In this document: in pieces, positions 23,500-30,306 of the stretch
How the letters are laid out: every line of letters begins with the position of its first letter
Numbering within the stretch: position 1 is the first letter of the stretch
IMG/VR virus record: IMGVR_UViG_3300007363_000068
Location: 1 to 31,171 of that record
Source of the DNA: a virus
Length of the DNA stretch: 31,171 nt
Reading direction: 5' to 3' (one strand)
Made by a program: the position numbers and the translations under genes
The notes under the pieces: generated by a model
Told to the model about the DNA's origin: nothing
What the model saw: the letters and a program-made list of their open reading frames with translations, nothing else
Databases searched by the model: none

Positions 23500-24830
23500 A
23501 GATGCCCGTCCGTCAGCTTACGCCTCGCCTTTAATAGATTTATGCCCACGCCAAGTCCCTCATTCGCCTGCAAAAGAAGTTGTTGCCAAGTTTTTATACC
23601 AGTCATCCGCTTCCAAATGTAGGACGGACGGAGATAGAATCGACGCACCGCGTGGTTACGGAGGCCCACTAAGGTCGCCGGCGACATAGTATCCGTGCCC
23701 ATGACATTATTGCCTGCCGTGTCAAAGCCCAGCTCCGTACCCTCTTGCCTAAGTGATGATCCCAACAATGGAGTTGCAATATTGAACGATGCATAATCAA
23801 CGCCGATGTCTAACGCCATTTGAATTGTTTCCTTGCAGGATTTCTCACTTTCACCATTAAATCCGATGATGAAGTCCCCGCAAACCGATATCCCACGCCG
23901 ATGGGCCTCACGAATGAAATTCTCAATTACGGGCCTTGAGACATATCGCCCGTAAGTTGAGAGCATATTAGTGTCAGCCGAGTCTATACCGATCACGAAT
24001 GTATGACATCCCGATCTTGCGGACATGTCCATCATCTCCTCCGTCATAACAGACGGGTGCGTGTAACTTGACCACGAGAAATTAAATCTTTCCTCAATCA
24101 TACCTTGAAGGATTTCGATTGCGTTGTCTCTTGGAGTTCCGAATGTTGCATCTCCAATAAGTATTTCTTTGTATCCTGATTCTTTTAATATTCTCATTTC
24201 GCTCAGGACATCCACGGCGGGCCTATAGGTGACATTAGTTAAAGATTCTGTGCAGTACGAACAGGAGAAAGGACATCCAAATTGAGTGTAAACGCTCGCA
24301 AATTTGAAATGCCGAATAAAAGGCCAGCGGTATTTCCAGTTATTAAAAAGCCAATGTCTCGGATATTGTGTGCGGATTTGTTTCGTGTCCTTTTTTCCAG
24401 AAATATGAGTACTTTTCCCTGTCGTAAAATCAAAACGGAGCGGGTCCCGAATAATTGCGTCCACATATTTCGTGGCAAATTCCGCCGCTTTCGGTTCAAA
24501 GTAAACTTCTCCGAACGTGTAAATTGTTTTGAGAGGGAATTCTTGGCGAAGTTTGATTAGAAAATTGCTGTCATCCTCCCATGAAATTGACGACGCTGCC
24601 ATAACGATTATGTCAGGCGATTTATCCTTAATCCATTCGAGGGAATATTCAGCAGACTTGCCGTTTATGCTCGAATCGAGAAAATGAATTTTCCAATCAG
24701 GCGGCACCATGCTCGACAGTAGGATGAAGTCCTTCGGCTTCCACACGTATCGGGATTTGGATATGTAAGTGCAGATTGTTCCTCGATAAAGGAAACGATT
24801 TCCTGGTGGGTTGATAAATGCAATGTTCAC
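23496..24830 (-). CDS. B12-binding-type radical SAM enzyme, cargo gene
   Basis: A 444-residue enzyme. The N-terminal 150 residues have the Rossmann-like build of the cobalamin-binding domain found in this superfamily (NIAFINPPG, then PDIIVMAASSIS), but without a visible DxHxxG motif. The radical SAM core carries the [4Fe-4S] motif CPFSCSYC at residues 186-193, followed by ILIGDATFGTPRD, a YTHPSVMTEEMM barrel segment and GDFIIGFNGE. Such enzymes methylate or rearrange lipids, sugars and natural products. It starts at a GTG overlapping the RusA stop (GTGA), so it is translated with the phage early operon. A host-like gene in a phage operon is unusual. Confidence 0.85.
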   Translation of the reverse strand: MNIAFINPPGNRFLYRGTICTYISKSRYVWKPKDFILLSSMVPPDWKIHFLDSSINGKSAEYSLEWIKDKSPDIIVMAASSISWEDDSNFLIKLRQEFPLKTIYTFGEVYFEPKAAEFATKYVDAIIRDPLRFDFTTGKSTHISGKKDTKQIRTQYPRHWLFNNWKYRWPFIRHFKFASVYTQFGCPFSCSYCTESLTNVTYRPAVDVLSEMRILKESGYKEILIGDATFGTPRDNAIEILQGMIEERFNFSWSSYTHPSVMTEEMMDMSARSGCHTFVIGIDSADTNMLSTYGRYVSRPVIENFIREAHRRGISVCGDFIIGFNGESEKSCKETIQMALDIGVDYASFNIATPLLGSSLRQEGTELGFDTAGNNVMGTDTMSPATLVGLRNHAVRRFYLRPSYIWKRMTGIKTWQQLLLQANEGLGVGINLLKARRKLTDGHL

Positions 24831-25225
24831 GCGAGAACCTCCATCACAACCTGTATTCGCGGGTTTGTTTTGTCATAACCCATGTGTGTCCAAAATACAT
24901 TCTCGAGGAGAGCATCATCCTCCACGAATCCGCCACGCTCAAGAACGTGCCAAAGCGCGTCAATCATAGCGGGCACGTCGCGCCGACGCTTATCGCCAGA
25001 CCAATACCGAACGGTTACGTGAGCAGGAGTTTTAATTGTTCGATCCACCCCATAATGGTTAAAAACGTGTTGTTGTCTGATCTGTGCAATCGCGCCGTCC
25101 CTCCATTCCACAAACGCTGGATTTGGGTATCTGTGCCCGGTGCGCGTGATCTGCACGTGGTTTTTACCACCTCGAATTTGTCCTTTAAGCTCAAACACAA
25201 TCATTCGATTATCACCGCCCCTCAC
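24827..25225 (-). CDS. rusA: RusA-type Holliday junction resolvase
   Basis: A 132-residue protein of the RusA endonuclease family, which resolves four-way junctions during phage recombination. GKNHVQITRTGHRYPNP matches the N-terminal basic segment. The acidic metal-binding set follows: RRDVPAMIDALWHVLE (Asp 83, Asp 89), then FVEDDALLENV (Asp 103/104), and a C-terminal strand IQVVMEVL. The GTG at 25225 overlaps the upstream stop with GGAAGGGGG before it; an ATG at 25204 is an alternative. The family's usual length is 110-140 residues, so it looks intact. It belongs with the ERF, YqaJ and NinG genes farther upstream in the operon. Confidence 0.8.
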   Translation of the reverse strand: MRGGDNRMIVFELKGQIRGGKNHVQITRTGHRYPNPAFVEWRDGAIAQIRQQHVFNHYGVDRTIKTPAHVTVRYWSGDKRRRDVPAMIDALWHVLERGGFVEDDALLENVFWTHMGYDKTNPRIQVVMEVLA

Positions 25226-25461
25226 TTCGCCCCCTTCCTGTTCAGGGGCATATTTTTAGGGGATAAACGATAATAGGCCATAAATATTAACGAAGTTGAT
25301 AGATGGACATCGAAGTCCCCTTCCATATCTCGGCTCAGTAAAGTTTCGTTATAGGTGGCTATCCATGTAATTTCAGCGATAATCGGGGTATCTCTTTTGG
25401 GCGATGCCAACACAATACCCGAAAAGAAAAGAAGGATCAGAACTGCGGATTTAATTTTCAT
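25222..25461 (-). CDS. small secreted protein
   Basis: Not recognised. A 79-residue product with a signal peptide (MKIKSAVLILLFFSGIVLA, cleavage near residue 19) and a short mature part of about 60 residues without cysteines. It overlaps its neighbours on both sides (ATGA, GTGA). An exported protein made early from a recombination operon could act on the host envelope, for example in superinfection control, but that is guesswork. Confidence 0.65.
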   Translation of the reverse strand: MKIKSAVLILLFFSGIVLASPKRDTPIIAEITWIATYNETLLSRDMEGDFDVHLSTSLIFMAYYRLSPKNMPLNRKGAK

Positions 25462-25775
25462 TCCCTTCCGCGAGGGGCTTTGTTAAATCCACAGACACAA
25501 TCGCCACGATTCACACTCGCAGGACAAGCTCCGTCTGTATGTCCGGTTACAAAAAAAGGCAATCCGTCTGTAATATGTTGCCCATACTTCTCCAAAGCCG
25601 CTCTCAGCCGAATATTATCCGATTTTAGATTTGCCAAATCATTAGCCCTCCAAGTTTCCATTTGCACAGAGAATGTTGAAAACTTTCTAGAAGAATTATT
25701 TTCTACAAATAAAGATTGTCCTGGTATTGCACATTCAACTATTTTATACTCACAATCTTTTTTCTCGTCGATCAT
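25458..25775 (-). CDS. early-region protein with coiled coil and Cys-rich end
   Basis: Not recognised. A 105-residue product with a central coiled coil (LANLKSDNIRLRAALEKYGQH) and a C-terminal ACPASVNRGDCVCGF segment that could bind zinc. Phage early proteins of the form 'helix, then C..CxCGF' are common and uncharacterised. AAGGAG lies nine bases before the ATG. It overlaps the neighbouring genes by ATGA. Confidence 0.68.
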   Translation of the reverse strand: MIDEKKDCEYKIVECAIPGQSLFVENNSSRKFSTFSVQMETWRANDLANLKSDNIRLRAALEKYGQHITDGLPFFVTGHTDGACPASVNRGDCVCGFNKAPRGRE

Positions 25776-25990
25776 TTTGAAATTCTCCTTGGGTTGCGCT
25801 CAATTATTTCGCAAAATCTTGCATCCCTGCCTTCCCATCCATCGTTATAGATAGATTTCTTACTAGGCCAAAATCCTCCAATTGGTCTCCCTCTTTTGAA
25901 AGCAACCCATGCAAAATACCTCTTCGTCTTAGTCATCAAGTCCTCCTCTATTTCTTTTTCAGCTTGTGATTTTATTGCTTTTATATCCAT
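25772..25990 (-). CDS. small early-region protein
   Basis: Not recognised. The start at 25990 is chosen because AAAGGAG lies six bases upstream; the frame opens further at 26023. The 72-residue, charged product has a helical N-terminus and a basic centre (KTKRYFAWVAFKRGRP, then GGFWPSKK). The stop overlaps the next start. Confidence 0.62.
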   Translation of the reverse strand: MDIKAIKSQAEKEIEEDLMTKTKRYFAWVAFKRGRPIGGFWPSKKSIYNDGWEGRDARFCEIIERNPRRISK

Positions 25991-26011
25991 ACTGTTCTCC
26001 TTTCGCTTCCA

Positions 26012-26037
26012 GCGGATCGACATGGAGCCAACCTATA
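26012..26037. repeat. dispersed 26-bp repeat, copy 1
   Basis: GCGGATCGACATGGAGCCAA and the following CCTATA match 28485-28510 at 22 of 26 positions. Both copies lie at gaps of the early operon just upstream of a gene or operon segment. On the - strand each can be read as I-G-W-x-H-x-x-P, so the repeat may be a remnant of a duplicated coding end or a shared regulatory element. Confidence 0.6.
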
Positions 26038-26116
26038 AAGTTTGACTCTTGGGGATATGACACGGACACTCGCATTTTCCATCATCGTGATTTTTCTCAT
26101 TCCAACATGAACACAT
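26033..26116 (-). CDS. 27-residue Cys-rich micro-protein
   Basis: AAGGAG lies seven bases before the ATG. The product is MCSCWNEKNHDDGKCECPCH followed by seven residues: CxC, then CxCxC with a His, enough ligands for a small metal site. Its end runs into the dispersed repeat at 26012-26037. Length makes it uncertain. Confidence 0.5.
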   Translation of the reverse strand: MCSCWNEKNHDDGKCECPCHIPKSQTL

Positions 26117-26119
26117 TGT

Positions 26120-26248
26120 TTATCTCCTTAGCTCTGGGTTCTCGTAAATGTTGCCGATGACTTCATAAATATTCTCAACAATTTCTGGAGCGCAATCACC
26201 ACCACCATCATCAATGTATGAAGCGGAAACATTGAATCCGCATCCTCC
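26120..26248 (-). pseudogene. start-less 42-codon frame, possible gene remnant
   Basis: An open frame without ATG, GTG or TTG codons reads GGCGFNVSASYIDDGGGDCA and then an acidic helix with EIVENIYEVIGNIYE, stopping at 26120. The composition looks protein-like. Upstream in the same frame is a TGA, and a GAGGAGG site with an ATG in another frame lies just there, so a frameshift may have broken the gene. Confidence 0.35.
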
Positions 26249-26280
26249 TCAAATTGTGGGTGGCGGCGGCAGGGAAGCCT

Positions 26281-26397
26281 TTAATCCGCGTCTCTTCCCC
26301 ATGATTCGGATTTACCGACGGACACGGCGGATTTATAGTCCGACGCTTCGTCACCGGTTCGCTGTACGTTTTTCGCATGAAGCCGCCAGTTTGTCAT
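26281..26397 (-). CDS. 38-residue small protein
   Basis: Starts at an ATG overlapping the upstream stop (ATGA) and encodes MTNWRLHAKNVQRTGDEASD plus 18 more polar residues. No domain recognised. The coupling to the upstream gene is the main support for it. Confidence 0.45.
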   Translation of the reverse strand: MTNWRLHAKNVQRTGDEASDYKSAVSVGKSESWGRDAD

Positions 26398-26618
26398 AAT
26401 GTCATCAATCCTCTATCCTCGACTTCCTTTTTGCTTTGATCTTCTTTGAGACTGTTCACCCATCGGCCATCTTTGAATATTTCAATGTCCCCGCCTGCTC
26501 TCAAATAATCGTTCCCGCCATCTACGAATGAATGTCCGCACTTGCAAATATCCATGTGATGCCTGTGAGTTGATTCAATCTCATCGTGGCAGATAGCGCA
26601 CCGAGTTCTAAGTTTCAT
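26394..26618 (-). CDS. zinc-binding small protein, DUF7695-like
   Basis: A 74-residue protein with CAIC near residue 7, then HRHHMDICKCGHSFVDGGND. This CxxC...ESxHRH...CxCG..xVDGGxDY pattern matches a widespread phage/plasmid small protein family (DUF7695-like, from memory). Function not known. It overlaps neighbours on both sides and belongs to the coupled chain from 27998 to 26281. Confidence 0.72.
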   Translation of the reverse strand: MKLRTRCAICHDEIESTHRHHMDICKCGHSFVDGGNDYLRAGGDIEIFKDGRWVNSLKEDQSKKEVEDRGLMTL

Positions 26619-26890
26619 GACTTCATCCCCTCCCGATCGGCGCGGAGCTTGGATTGCAATTCTTCAATTGTTTTGTGTGCCCAATATAACCCATTCGCCG
26701 TTATTGTAACGACTTGCATAAAATCTTCGTCTTCCCAATTTCTATCACAAGCATTTTTTAGAACAGTCTTTGCCTCATCCAAGAGCCGCCGCGCCTCTGC
26801 AAGCTCGAATTTGAGAAAGGCGATTTTTTCCGCATGGACACACTCGATACAATTCGCATTGGTTAAATTAAGGTGCTTGCAATGGCTCAT
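26615..26890 (-). CDS. coiled-coil early protein with N-terminal Cys/His
   Basis: Not recognised. A 91-residue product with HCKHLNLTNANCIECVH at the start (three Cys and several His, possible zinc site), then a long coiled coil (KIAFLKFELAEARRLLDEAK) and a second helix near the end. The start overlaps the upstream stop (ATGA). Confidence 0.68.
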   Translation of the reverse strand: MSHCKHLNLTNANCIECVHAEKIAFLKFELAEARRLLDEAKTVLKNACDRNWEDEDFMQVVTITANGLYWAHKTIEELQSKLRADREGMKS

Positions 26891-27045
26891 TTCACTCTCC
26901 TCCGCTTTGGGATGGGTTCGTATTTTAAGCAGACTCCGGTATCGTACATGGTGTCTATCTCGTCACAATGACTACATCCACTATCGCCTTTTATAAAATA
27001 GTGTTCCGATCTTGGATGCGAACATCTACACACTCTCCGAGCCAT
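26887..27045 (-). CDS. 52-residue Cys/His small protein
   Basis: The ATG at 27045 has GGAGGG eight bases upstream and overlaps the upstream stop (TGATG), so it is preferred over the frame's earlier opening at 27093. The product carries CRCSHPRSEHYF, then GCSHC and a lone Cys near the end: a likely zinc-binding peptide resembling the 'CxCxHxxxxH' small proteins of phages. Basic tail KRRRVK. Confidence 0.62.
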   Translation of the reverse strand: MARRVCRCSHPRSEHYFIKGDSGCSHCDEIDTMYDTGVCLKYEPIPKRRRVK

Positions 27046-27161
27046 CAGGGCTTCCCTCCGCGTCTCACTCGACGAGTTTCGCACATGCAACATTGATCGT
27101 GAGGAACTTTATCTGCACCCACAAAGACAGTCTGACAAAAGCAATGTTCGCAAGTAATCAT
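27045..27161 (-). CDS. 38-residue zinc-ribbon micro-protein
   Basis: Overlaps the upstream stop (ATGA) and the downstream start (TGATG), with AGGGGAAGG just before its ATG. The product MITCEHCFCQTVFVGADKVP continues to CCMCETRRVRRGGKP: CxxCxC and CCxxC pairs about 20 residues apart form a ribbon, followed by a basic tail suited to nucleic acid. Confidence 0.6.
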   Translation of the reverse strand: MITCEHCFCQTVFVGADKVPHDQCCMCETRRVRRGGKP

Positions 27162-27448
27162 ACCTTCCCCTCATCCTTGGCGGGCGCGAGGGCTTCGTTA
27201 AGTATGTTACGGATTGCTTTCATCTGTCTATAATAATGATCTTCCACAGCCGCCTGATCTGCCCAACCTGTAAACTTTCCTTCGGCATTAACCTGATTTA
27301 ATGCAGTTTTCAAGATAGATAAATACCGCACATTCTCAGCTTCGAGGCGGTCGATTTCTTTTTTATAACCACAATCACACGCCCATATATCAACCCTGTT
27401 CCCAGGATGTACTCTGCAAGTCAACTGTGTAATATTTGCATCAAGCAT
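27158..27448 (-). CDS. early-region protein with Cys pair and coiled coil
   Basis: Not recognised. A 96-residue product with CRVHPGNRVDIWACDCGYKK near the N-terminus (three Cys and one His), a coiled coil (EIDRLEAENVRYLSILK) and a helical C-terminus ending NEALAPAKDEG. A similar QALAPVEREKG ending occurs in the neighbouring gene at 27448, so the two may share an origin. The start overlaps the upstream stop (TAATG). Confidence 0.7.
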   Translation of the reverse strand: MLDANITQLTCRVHPGNRVDIWACDCGYKKEIDRLEAENVRYLSILKTALNQVNAEGKFTGWADQAAVEDHYYRQMKAIRNILNEALAPAKDEGKV

Positions 27449-27855
27449 TATCCCATCCTCCCTTTTTCTCTTTCTACTGGCGCGAGGGCTTGTTCCGCTG
27501 AATGAAATTCACATAGGGAATTATCCTTTATCATTGTTGCCTCAGGGCATAATCGGCAAGCATGGTCTGTCCATTCCCATCTACGGGGACCTTCACGCAT
27601 AATTTTATTTCTACGATAGAGCGCGCATAGAGCCTCTTCCAGCTCCTTCACGCGGGCGGTGAGAGATTTGGTTTTAGAAATTGGCAACTTGGATCGCGGA
27701 AATGGGTATACACCTCCGTGTTGTTCTTTATATGCGCTTATGACAAAACATCTTCGTGGGTAACATCTCCGCCATTCCCCACAGCTACATTCTCCAACCC
27801 AGTCTTCTCCGTCATCAGAGTGTTTTATTTTAATTAACCTATGCAATTCACTCAT
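27448..27855 (-). CDS. early-region Cys-rich protein
   Basis: Not recognised. A 135-residue product. The N-terminal part has WVGECSCGEWRRCYPRRC (four Cys), the centre a coiled coil (LTARVKELEEALCALYRR), and the C-terminal part HACRLCPEA and CEFH, another possible zinc site. It ends with QALAPVEREKGRMG. A GGAGGG site precedes the ATG, which overlaps the small gene upstream (ATGA). Confidence 0.7.
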   Translation of the reverse strand: MSELHRLIKIKHSDDGEDWVGECSCGEWRRCYPRRCFVISAYKEQHGGVYPFPRSKLPISKTKSLTARVKELEEALCALYRRNKIMREGPRRWEWTDHACRLCPEATMIKDNSLCEFHSAEQALAPVEREKGRMG

Positions 27856-27998
27856 ATTCCCTCCGATCCTTCAAAGTTGAAGTGGTGGACGATGGTGACG
27901 AACCTTACTAGGGCCCGCCAACTACCTCTGTGTGGCTCTATCACTAGTCTCATTTGACACGTTCGATTAGTCGTCGTCCGCTTAACATGAGCATTCAT
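27852..27998 (-). CDS. 48-residue basic small protein
   Basis: Begins at 27998 and ends in an ATGA overlap with the next gene, whose ribosome site lies in its last codons. The product has TTTNRTCQMRLVIEPHRGSW then RALVRFVTIVHHFNFEG. The same frame is open upstream for 16 more codons, rich in Trp (FTKWWRCLSLWTDW) but without a standard start, so the gene may have lost its true beginning. Confidence 0.5.
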   Translation of the reverse strand: MNAHVKRTTTNRTCQMRLVIEPHRGSWRALVRFVTIVHHFNFEGSEGI

Positions 27999-28051
27999 AA
28001 GCCAGTCCGTCCACAGAGATAAACACCGCCACCACTTCGTAAATCATTTTT

Positions 28052-28222
28052 TTAATAGCCATAGCCATCATCACCCCAAGCAATACCAGTCAGCGCATCC
28101 ATCACGCTTTTTGCAAAATTATCTACATCCGGCCTCTTGAAACATGGCAACAAACCGTAAAAATCGATTTTACGGCACTTGGCTTTCGGTCTTTTAACAT
28201 GGACATCAATCCATACCCTCAT
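28052..28222 (-). pseudogene. second RusA-like gene, truncated at both ends
   Basis: The core motif of RusA is clear: RVWIDVHVKRPKAK, then RPDVDNFAKSVMDALTGIAW and GDDGYGY, containing the DxDN and DxL/DD acidic sets. About 50 N-terminal residues are missing (the upstream sequence is the end of a membrane-protein gene) and the last 30 or so residues after the DD are replaced by a stop. The frame opens at 28273; the ATG at 28222 is the likelier start. It belongs to a different RusA subgroup from the intact gene at 24827. Confidence 0.7.
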
Positions 28223-28238
28223 GCCCTGAAAACTTACT

Positions 28239-28457
28239 TTACTTTTTTTCCTTCGACAAGCTATCACGCACATAGCTCATAGCCAGATTTTTAATCTCCT
28301 GCATATCTTCGGGAATTTCTTTAATGAATTGAGAGTTTGCAATCTTCGGAGCAATGTAAATAAATGTGCCTATTGTAAATACAGCAATTCCGGTAGTAAT
28401 AAAAAATCCCTGCACATAGTCCATCCTAGTAAGTAAGTACGCTTGCATTCTCGTCAT
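28239..28457 (-). CDS. small single-span membrane protein
   Basis: A 72-residue product with one strong transmembrane helix (GFFITTGIAVFTIGTFIYIA, residues about 17-36) and a charged C-terminal helix (EIPEDMQEIKNLAMSYVRDS). AAGGA lies 11 bases before the ATG. Function unknown. Confidence 0.6.
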   Translation of the reverse strand: MTRMQAYLLTRMDYVQGFFITTGIAVFTIGTFIYIAPKIANSQFIKEIPEDMQEIKNLAMSYVRDSLSKEKK

Positions 28458-28484
28458 ACGTTCACCATCCTTTTAATATTGTGC

Positions 28485-28510
28485 GCGGATTGGCATGGAT
28501 CCAACCTATT
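28485..28510. repeat. dispersed 26-bp repeat, copy 2
   Basis: GCGGATTGGCATGGATCCAA plus CCTATT; pairs with 26012-26037 (22 of 26 identical). It lies in the 62-base gap between the 28239 and 28520 genes. Confidence 0.6.
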
Positions 28511-28519
28511 ACACCGTAG

Positions 28520-28693
28520 CTAGCGGACGCGCCTTGTCGTCTTGTCATGACAAATTTTTACAATATCGACTTCAACAATCTCTTTTTCAGGAATTTCTCC
28601 GCAATTCAATCTAAGTTCCTGAATTGATTTATAAACCACCGTGCATCTTTCATTGGCATAGCGTGATTCATAAACGTAGCCCTTGGTTATCAT
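28520..28693 (-). CDS. 57-residue early-region protein
   Basis: An ATG overlapping the upstream stop (ATGA) opens 57 codons: MITKGYVYESRYANERCTVV, then a helix (YKSIQELRLN) and a basic end CHDKTTRRVR. No domain recognised; the compact beta-alpha-beta-like pattern and coupling support a real gene. Confidence 0.6.
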   Translation of the reverse strand: MITKGYVYESRYANERCTVVYKSIQELRLNCGEIPEKEIVEVDIVKICHDKTTRRVR

Positions 28694-28860
28694 TTCCGTA
28701 TGTCCTCAATAGTATTGAATACCTTTTGACGCAAATCATGTAAACCTTTCCTGTCTTTAATGTTCATCAGAAAGTGATAAATTTCTATTAGCGTATTATC
28801 AGCTTTCTCCAGCTTATAGCGCAATAACTTTGTGTTTTCGTCTAATTCGCATTGACACAT
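28690..28860 (-). CDS. 56-residue helical early protein
   Basis: The ATG at 28860 has GAAGGA seven bases upstream and is preferred to a TTG at 28875. The product begins MCQCELDENTK and is otherwise helical with leucine spacing of a coiled coil. The stop overlaps the next gene. Function unknown. Confidence 0.6.
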   Translation of the reverse strand: MCQCELDENTKLLRYKLEKADNTLIEIYHFLMNIKDRKGLHDLRQKVFNTIEDIRK

Positions 28861-28880
28861 TATCAAGTCCTTCAAACACT

Positions 28881-29321
28881 TTATGCAGGTAATAATTCTA
28901 TAACCTCACGATCAATAATTTCCTCTTGTATTTTACGCTCATACTCTTCTATCAATTTCTTATAGTCCTCTACTGTGAATTTCACCACCTGTTTGGCATT
29001 GTGTCTTAATTCCTCGATCAAATTATCGGTATATTCTTTGCCAAACTCTGTGCGCATATAGGCCACATATTCGTGGATGTTCCCACCCTTCATTATATTG
29101 CACCCATAACAGCACGGGAAAATGCCTCGCTCATCAAAAAGTATTCCTAACCGCCTCGAAGGGACAAGATGCCCTGCCTGTAATTTCTTCCAATGTTTTG
29201 ATACTCCACAGCAAACGCAACTTGCAAAGCCATCAGGATTAGAATACTTACGACGGATATATTCAGAGCATAGTTTCCAAGCATCGGCTTTCCAAAGACT
29301 CAATTTGCGAGATTTCTTCAT
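28881..29321 (-). CDS. ninG: NinG-type recombination protein
   Basis: A 146-residue protein of the lambda NinG (Rap) family, which binds branched DNA and aids phage recombination. The diagnostic stretch is SEYIRRKYSN, then CVCCGVSKHWKKLQAGHLVP, LFDERGIFPCCYGCNIMKGG and HEYVAYMRTEFG: an HNH-like zinc site with CxxC, AGH and CxxCN. The C-terminus is a charged coiled coil. GGAGGAG precedes the ATG, which overlaps the gene upstream. It sits in the same operon as ERF, YqaJ and RusA. Confidence 0.85.
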   Translation of the reverse strand: MKKSRKLSLWKADAWKLCSEYIRRKYSNPDGFASCVCCGVSKHWKKLQAGHLVPSRRLGILFDERGIFPCCYGCNIMKGGNIHEYVAYMRTEFGKEYTDNLIEELRHNAKQVVKFTVEDYKKLIEEYERKIQEEIIDREVIELLPA

Positions 29322-29602
29322 TTCTCCTCCAATCCTAATTCCTGTTGTCCGATTCCGTAAAGTTCAGGATATCGCTTCTTCATCATCTCGGTAATTTGTC
29401 CTTGCTCATATTTAACCTTTTTAAGATCATCCTCGATTCTGGATCGCTTATCTCCGCAATCATCGCTCGGCAAGCAATGGCAACAGGTTCTTTGCGCCAT
29501 CGGGTCATTATCGGAGATTATCTCACCTTGTGCATTTTTAACGATAGAACGCTTTGCAAGATACTCTCGGTCATGGTTGGCGCAGATGAAATGAAAGGCC
29601 AT
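29318..29602 (-). CDS. Cys/His early-region protein
   Basis: Not recognised. A 94-residue product with Cys/His at FICANHDREY and TCCHCLPSDDCGDKRS (possible metal site), then a charged coiled coil (RIEDDLKKVKYEQGQITEMM). Start and stop overlap the neighbours (TAATG, ATGA). Confidence 0.68.
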   Translation of the reverse strand: MAFHFICANHDREYLAKRSIVKNAQGEIISDNDPMAQRTCCHCLPSDDCGDKRSRIEDDLKKVKYEQGQITEMMKKRYPELYGIGQQELGLEEK

Positions 29603-29838
29603 TAGATCATCACCCCTTGCCCATTAGCCTCGTATACTATCGGCGATTTTAGTATATAACGATTATTCGATGGATACTTACTGTCACGCTGACAGTCCAC
29701 CGTGTACCCTCTTTTCCTTAATTCTGTAAACATCCTTCGATATTCGACGCGATAATCTTCTAAGTCCATAATCTCTTTCAATGTTATCTGATTCCCTCGG
29801 AATTGAATTACACCTAAAAAACTATCGGTTTTGTTCAC
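29602..29838 (-). CDS. winged-helix DNA-binding protein
   Basis: A 78-residue protein with a helix-turn-helix/winged-helix outline: NQITLKEIMDLEDYRVEYRR then FTELRKRGYTVDCQRDSKYP and RYILKSP, close to the small 'it..eA....i.rl...i..LR.rGy.I' proteins of phages. It starts with GTG overlapping the small gene upstream (GTGA). It could regulate the early operon or help replication. Confidence 0.65.
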   Translation of the reverse strand: MNKTDSFLGVIQFRGNQITLKEIMDLEDYRVEYRRMFTELRKRGYTVDCQRDSKYPSNNRYILKSPIVYEANGQGVMI

Positions 29839-29942
29839 AGTATTATCTTCACGCTCCTTTTATAAACTTTCTTCTTCGCCTTGATACACTTTACGACAAT
29901 CACGCTGAAACATAGGATGCAGATGGATGCGCTGACGATCAT
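29835..29942 (-). CDS. 35-residue membrane peptide
   Basis: MIVSASICILCFSVIVVKCI followed by a strongly basic tail KAKKKVYKRSVKIIL: one membrane helix and a positive end. It overlaps the next gene by GTGA. No good ribosome site. Confidence 0.42.
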   Translation of the reverse strand: MIVSASICILCFSVIVVKCIKAKKKVYKRSVKIIL

Positions 29943-29955
29943 AGACTAGAATGGT

Positions 29956-30306
29956 TCAAAAGGGTACAATAGGCTGACAGTTCTCAAAATAGTAGTTATC
30001 AAACTTTCCATCCTTCGACTTCGTAACCTTGAGAGTGCATGAAAATGTCCTTCCTTCCACCTGTTCGTCATCCCACTCGACATCATTCCCCACTTTCTTT
30101 CCTCCGATAGCCAAGACAATAGAATTATATTGATTCCCAAACAGGTGAAATTTCTTTGTAGTTTCACCATTCTTACCAATATAACCTAAATTCCAGATTC
30201 GCTTAAATCCATTGTTAGGGAGCATATGCTTCTCTGGTACGCCAATAACCGTAAACTCATACGGCCCTTCTTCTAACGGCCCATTACCTGTAATAATCTC
30301 TTTCAT
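29956..30306 (-). CDS. candidate single-strand DNA-binding protein (DUF669-like)
   Basis: A 116-residue, beta-rich protein with GPYEFTVIGVPEKHML, then TTKKFHLFGNQYNSIVLAIG, EGRTFSCTLKVTKSKDGKFD and a closing NYYFENCQPI. This order resembles the DUF669 and similar OB-fold SSB-type proteins encoded with ERF and YqaJ in phages. It would protect the strands made by the exonuclease. A clear AAAGGAG lies ten bases before the ATG. Assignment is by pattern and context, not a sure match. Confidence 0.6.
   Translation of the reverse strand: MKEIITGNGPLEEGPYEFTVIGVPEKHMLPNNGFKRIWNLGYIGKNGETTKKFHLFGNQYNSIVLAIGGKKVGNDVEWDDEQVEGRTFSCTLKVTKSKDGKFDNYYFENCQPIVPF

Noticed and set aside
24818-25273. 151-codon + strand frame over rusA
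   Set aside because: Antisense to rusA, whose acidic motif is clear; no ribosome site.
27983-28048. 21-codon - strand frame (MIYEVVAVF...) downstream of the RusA remnant
   Set aside because: No ribosome site and a Trp-rich frame in the next register looks more protein-like.
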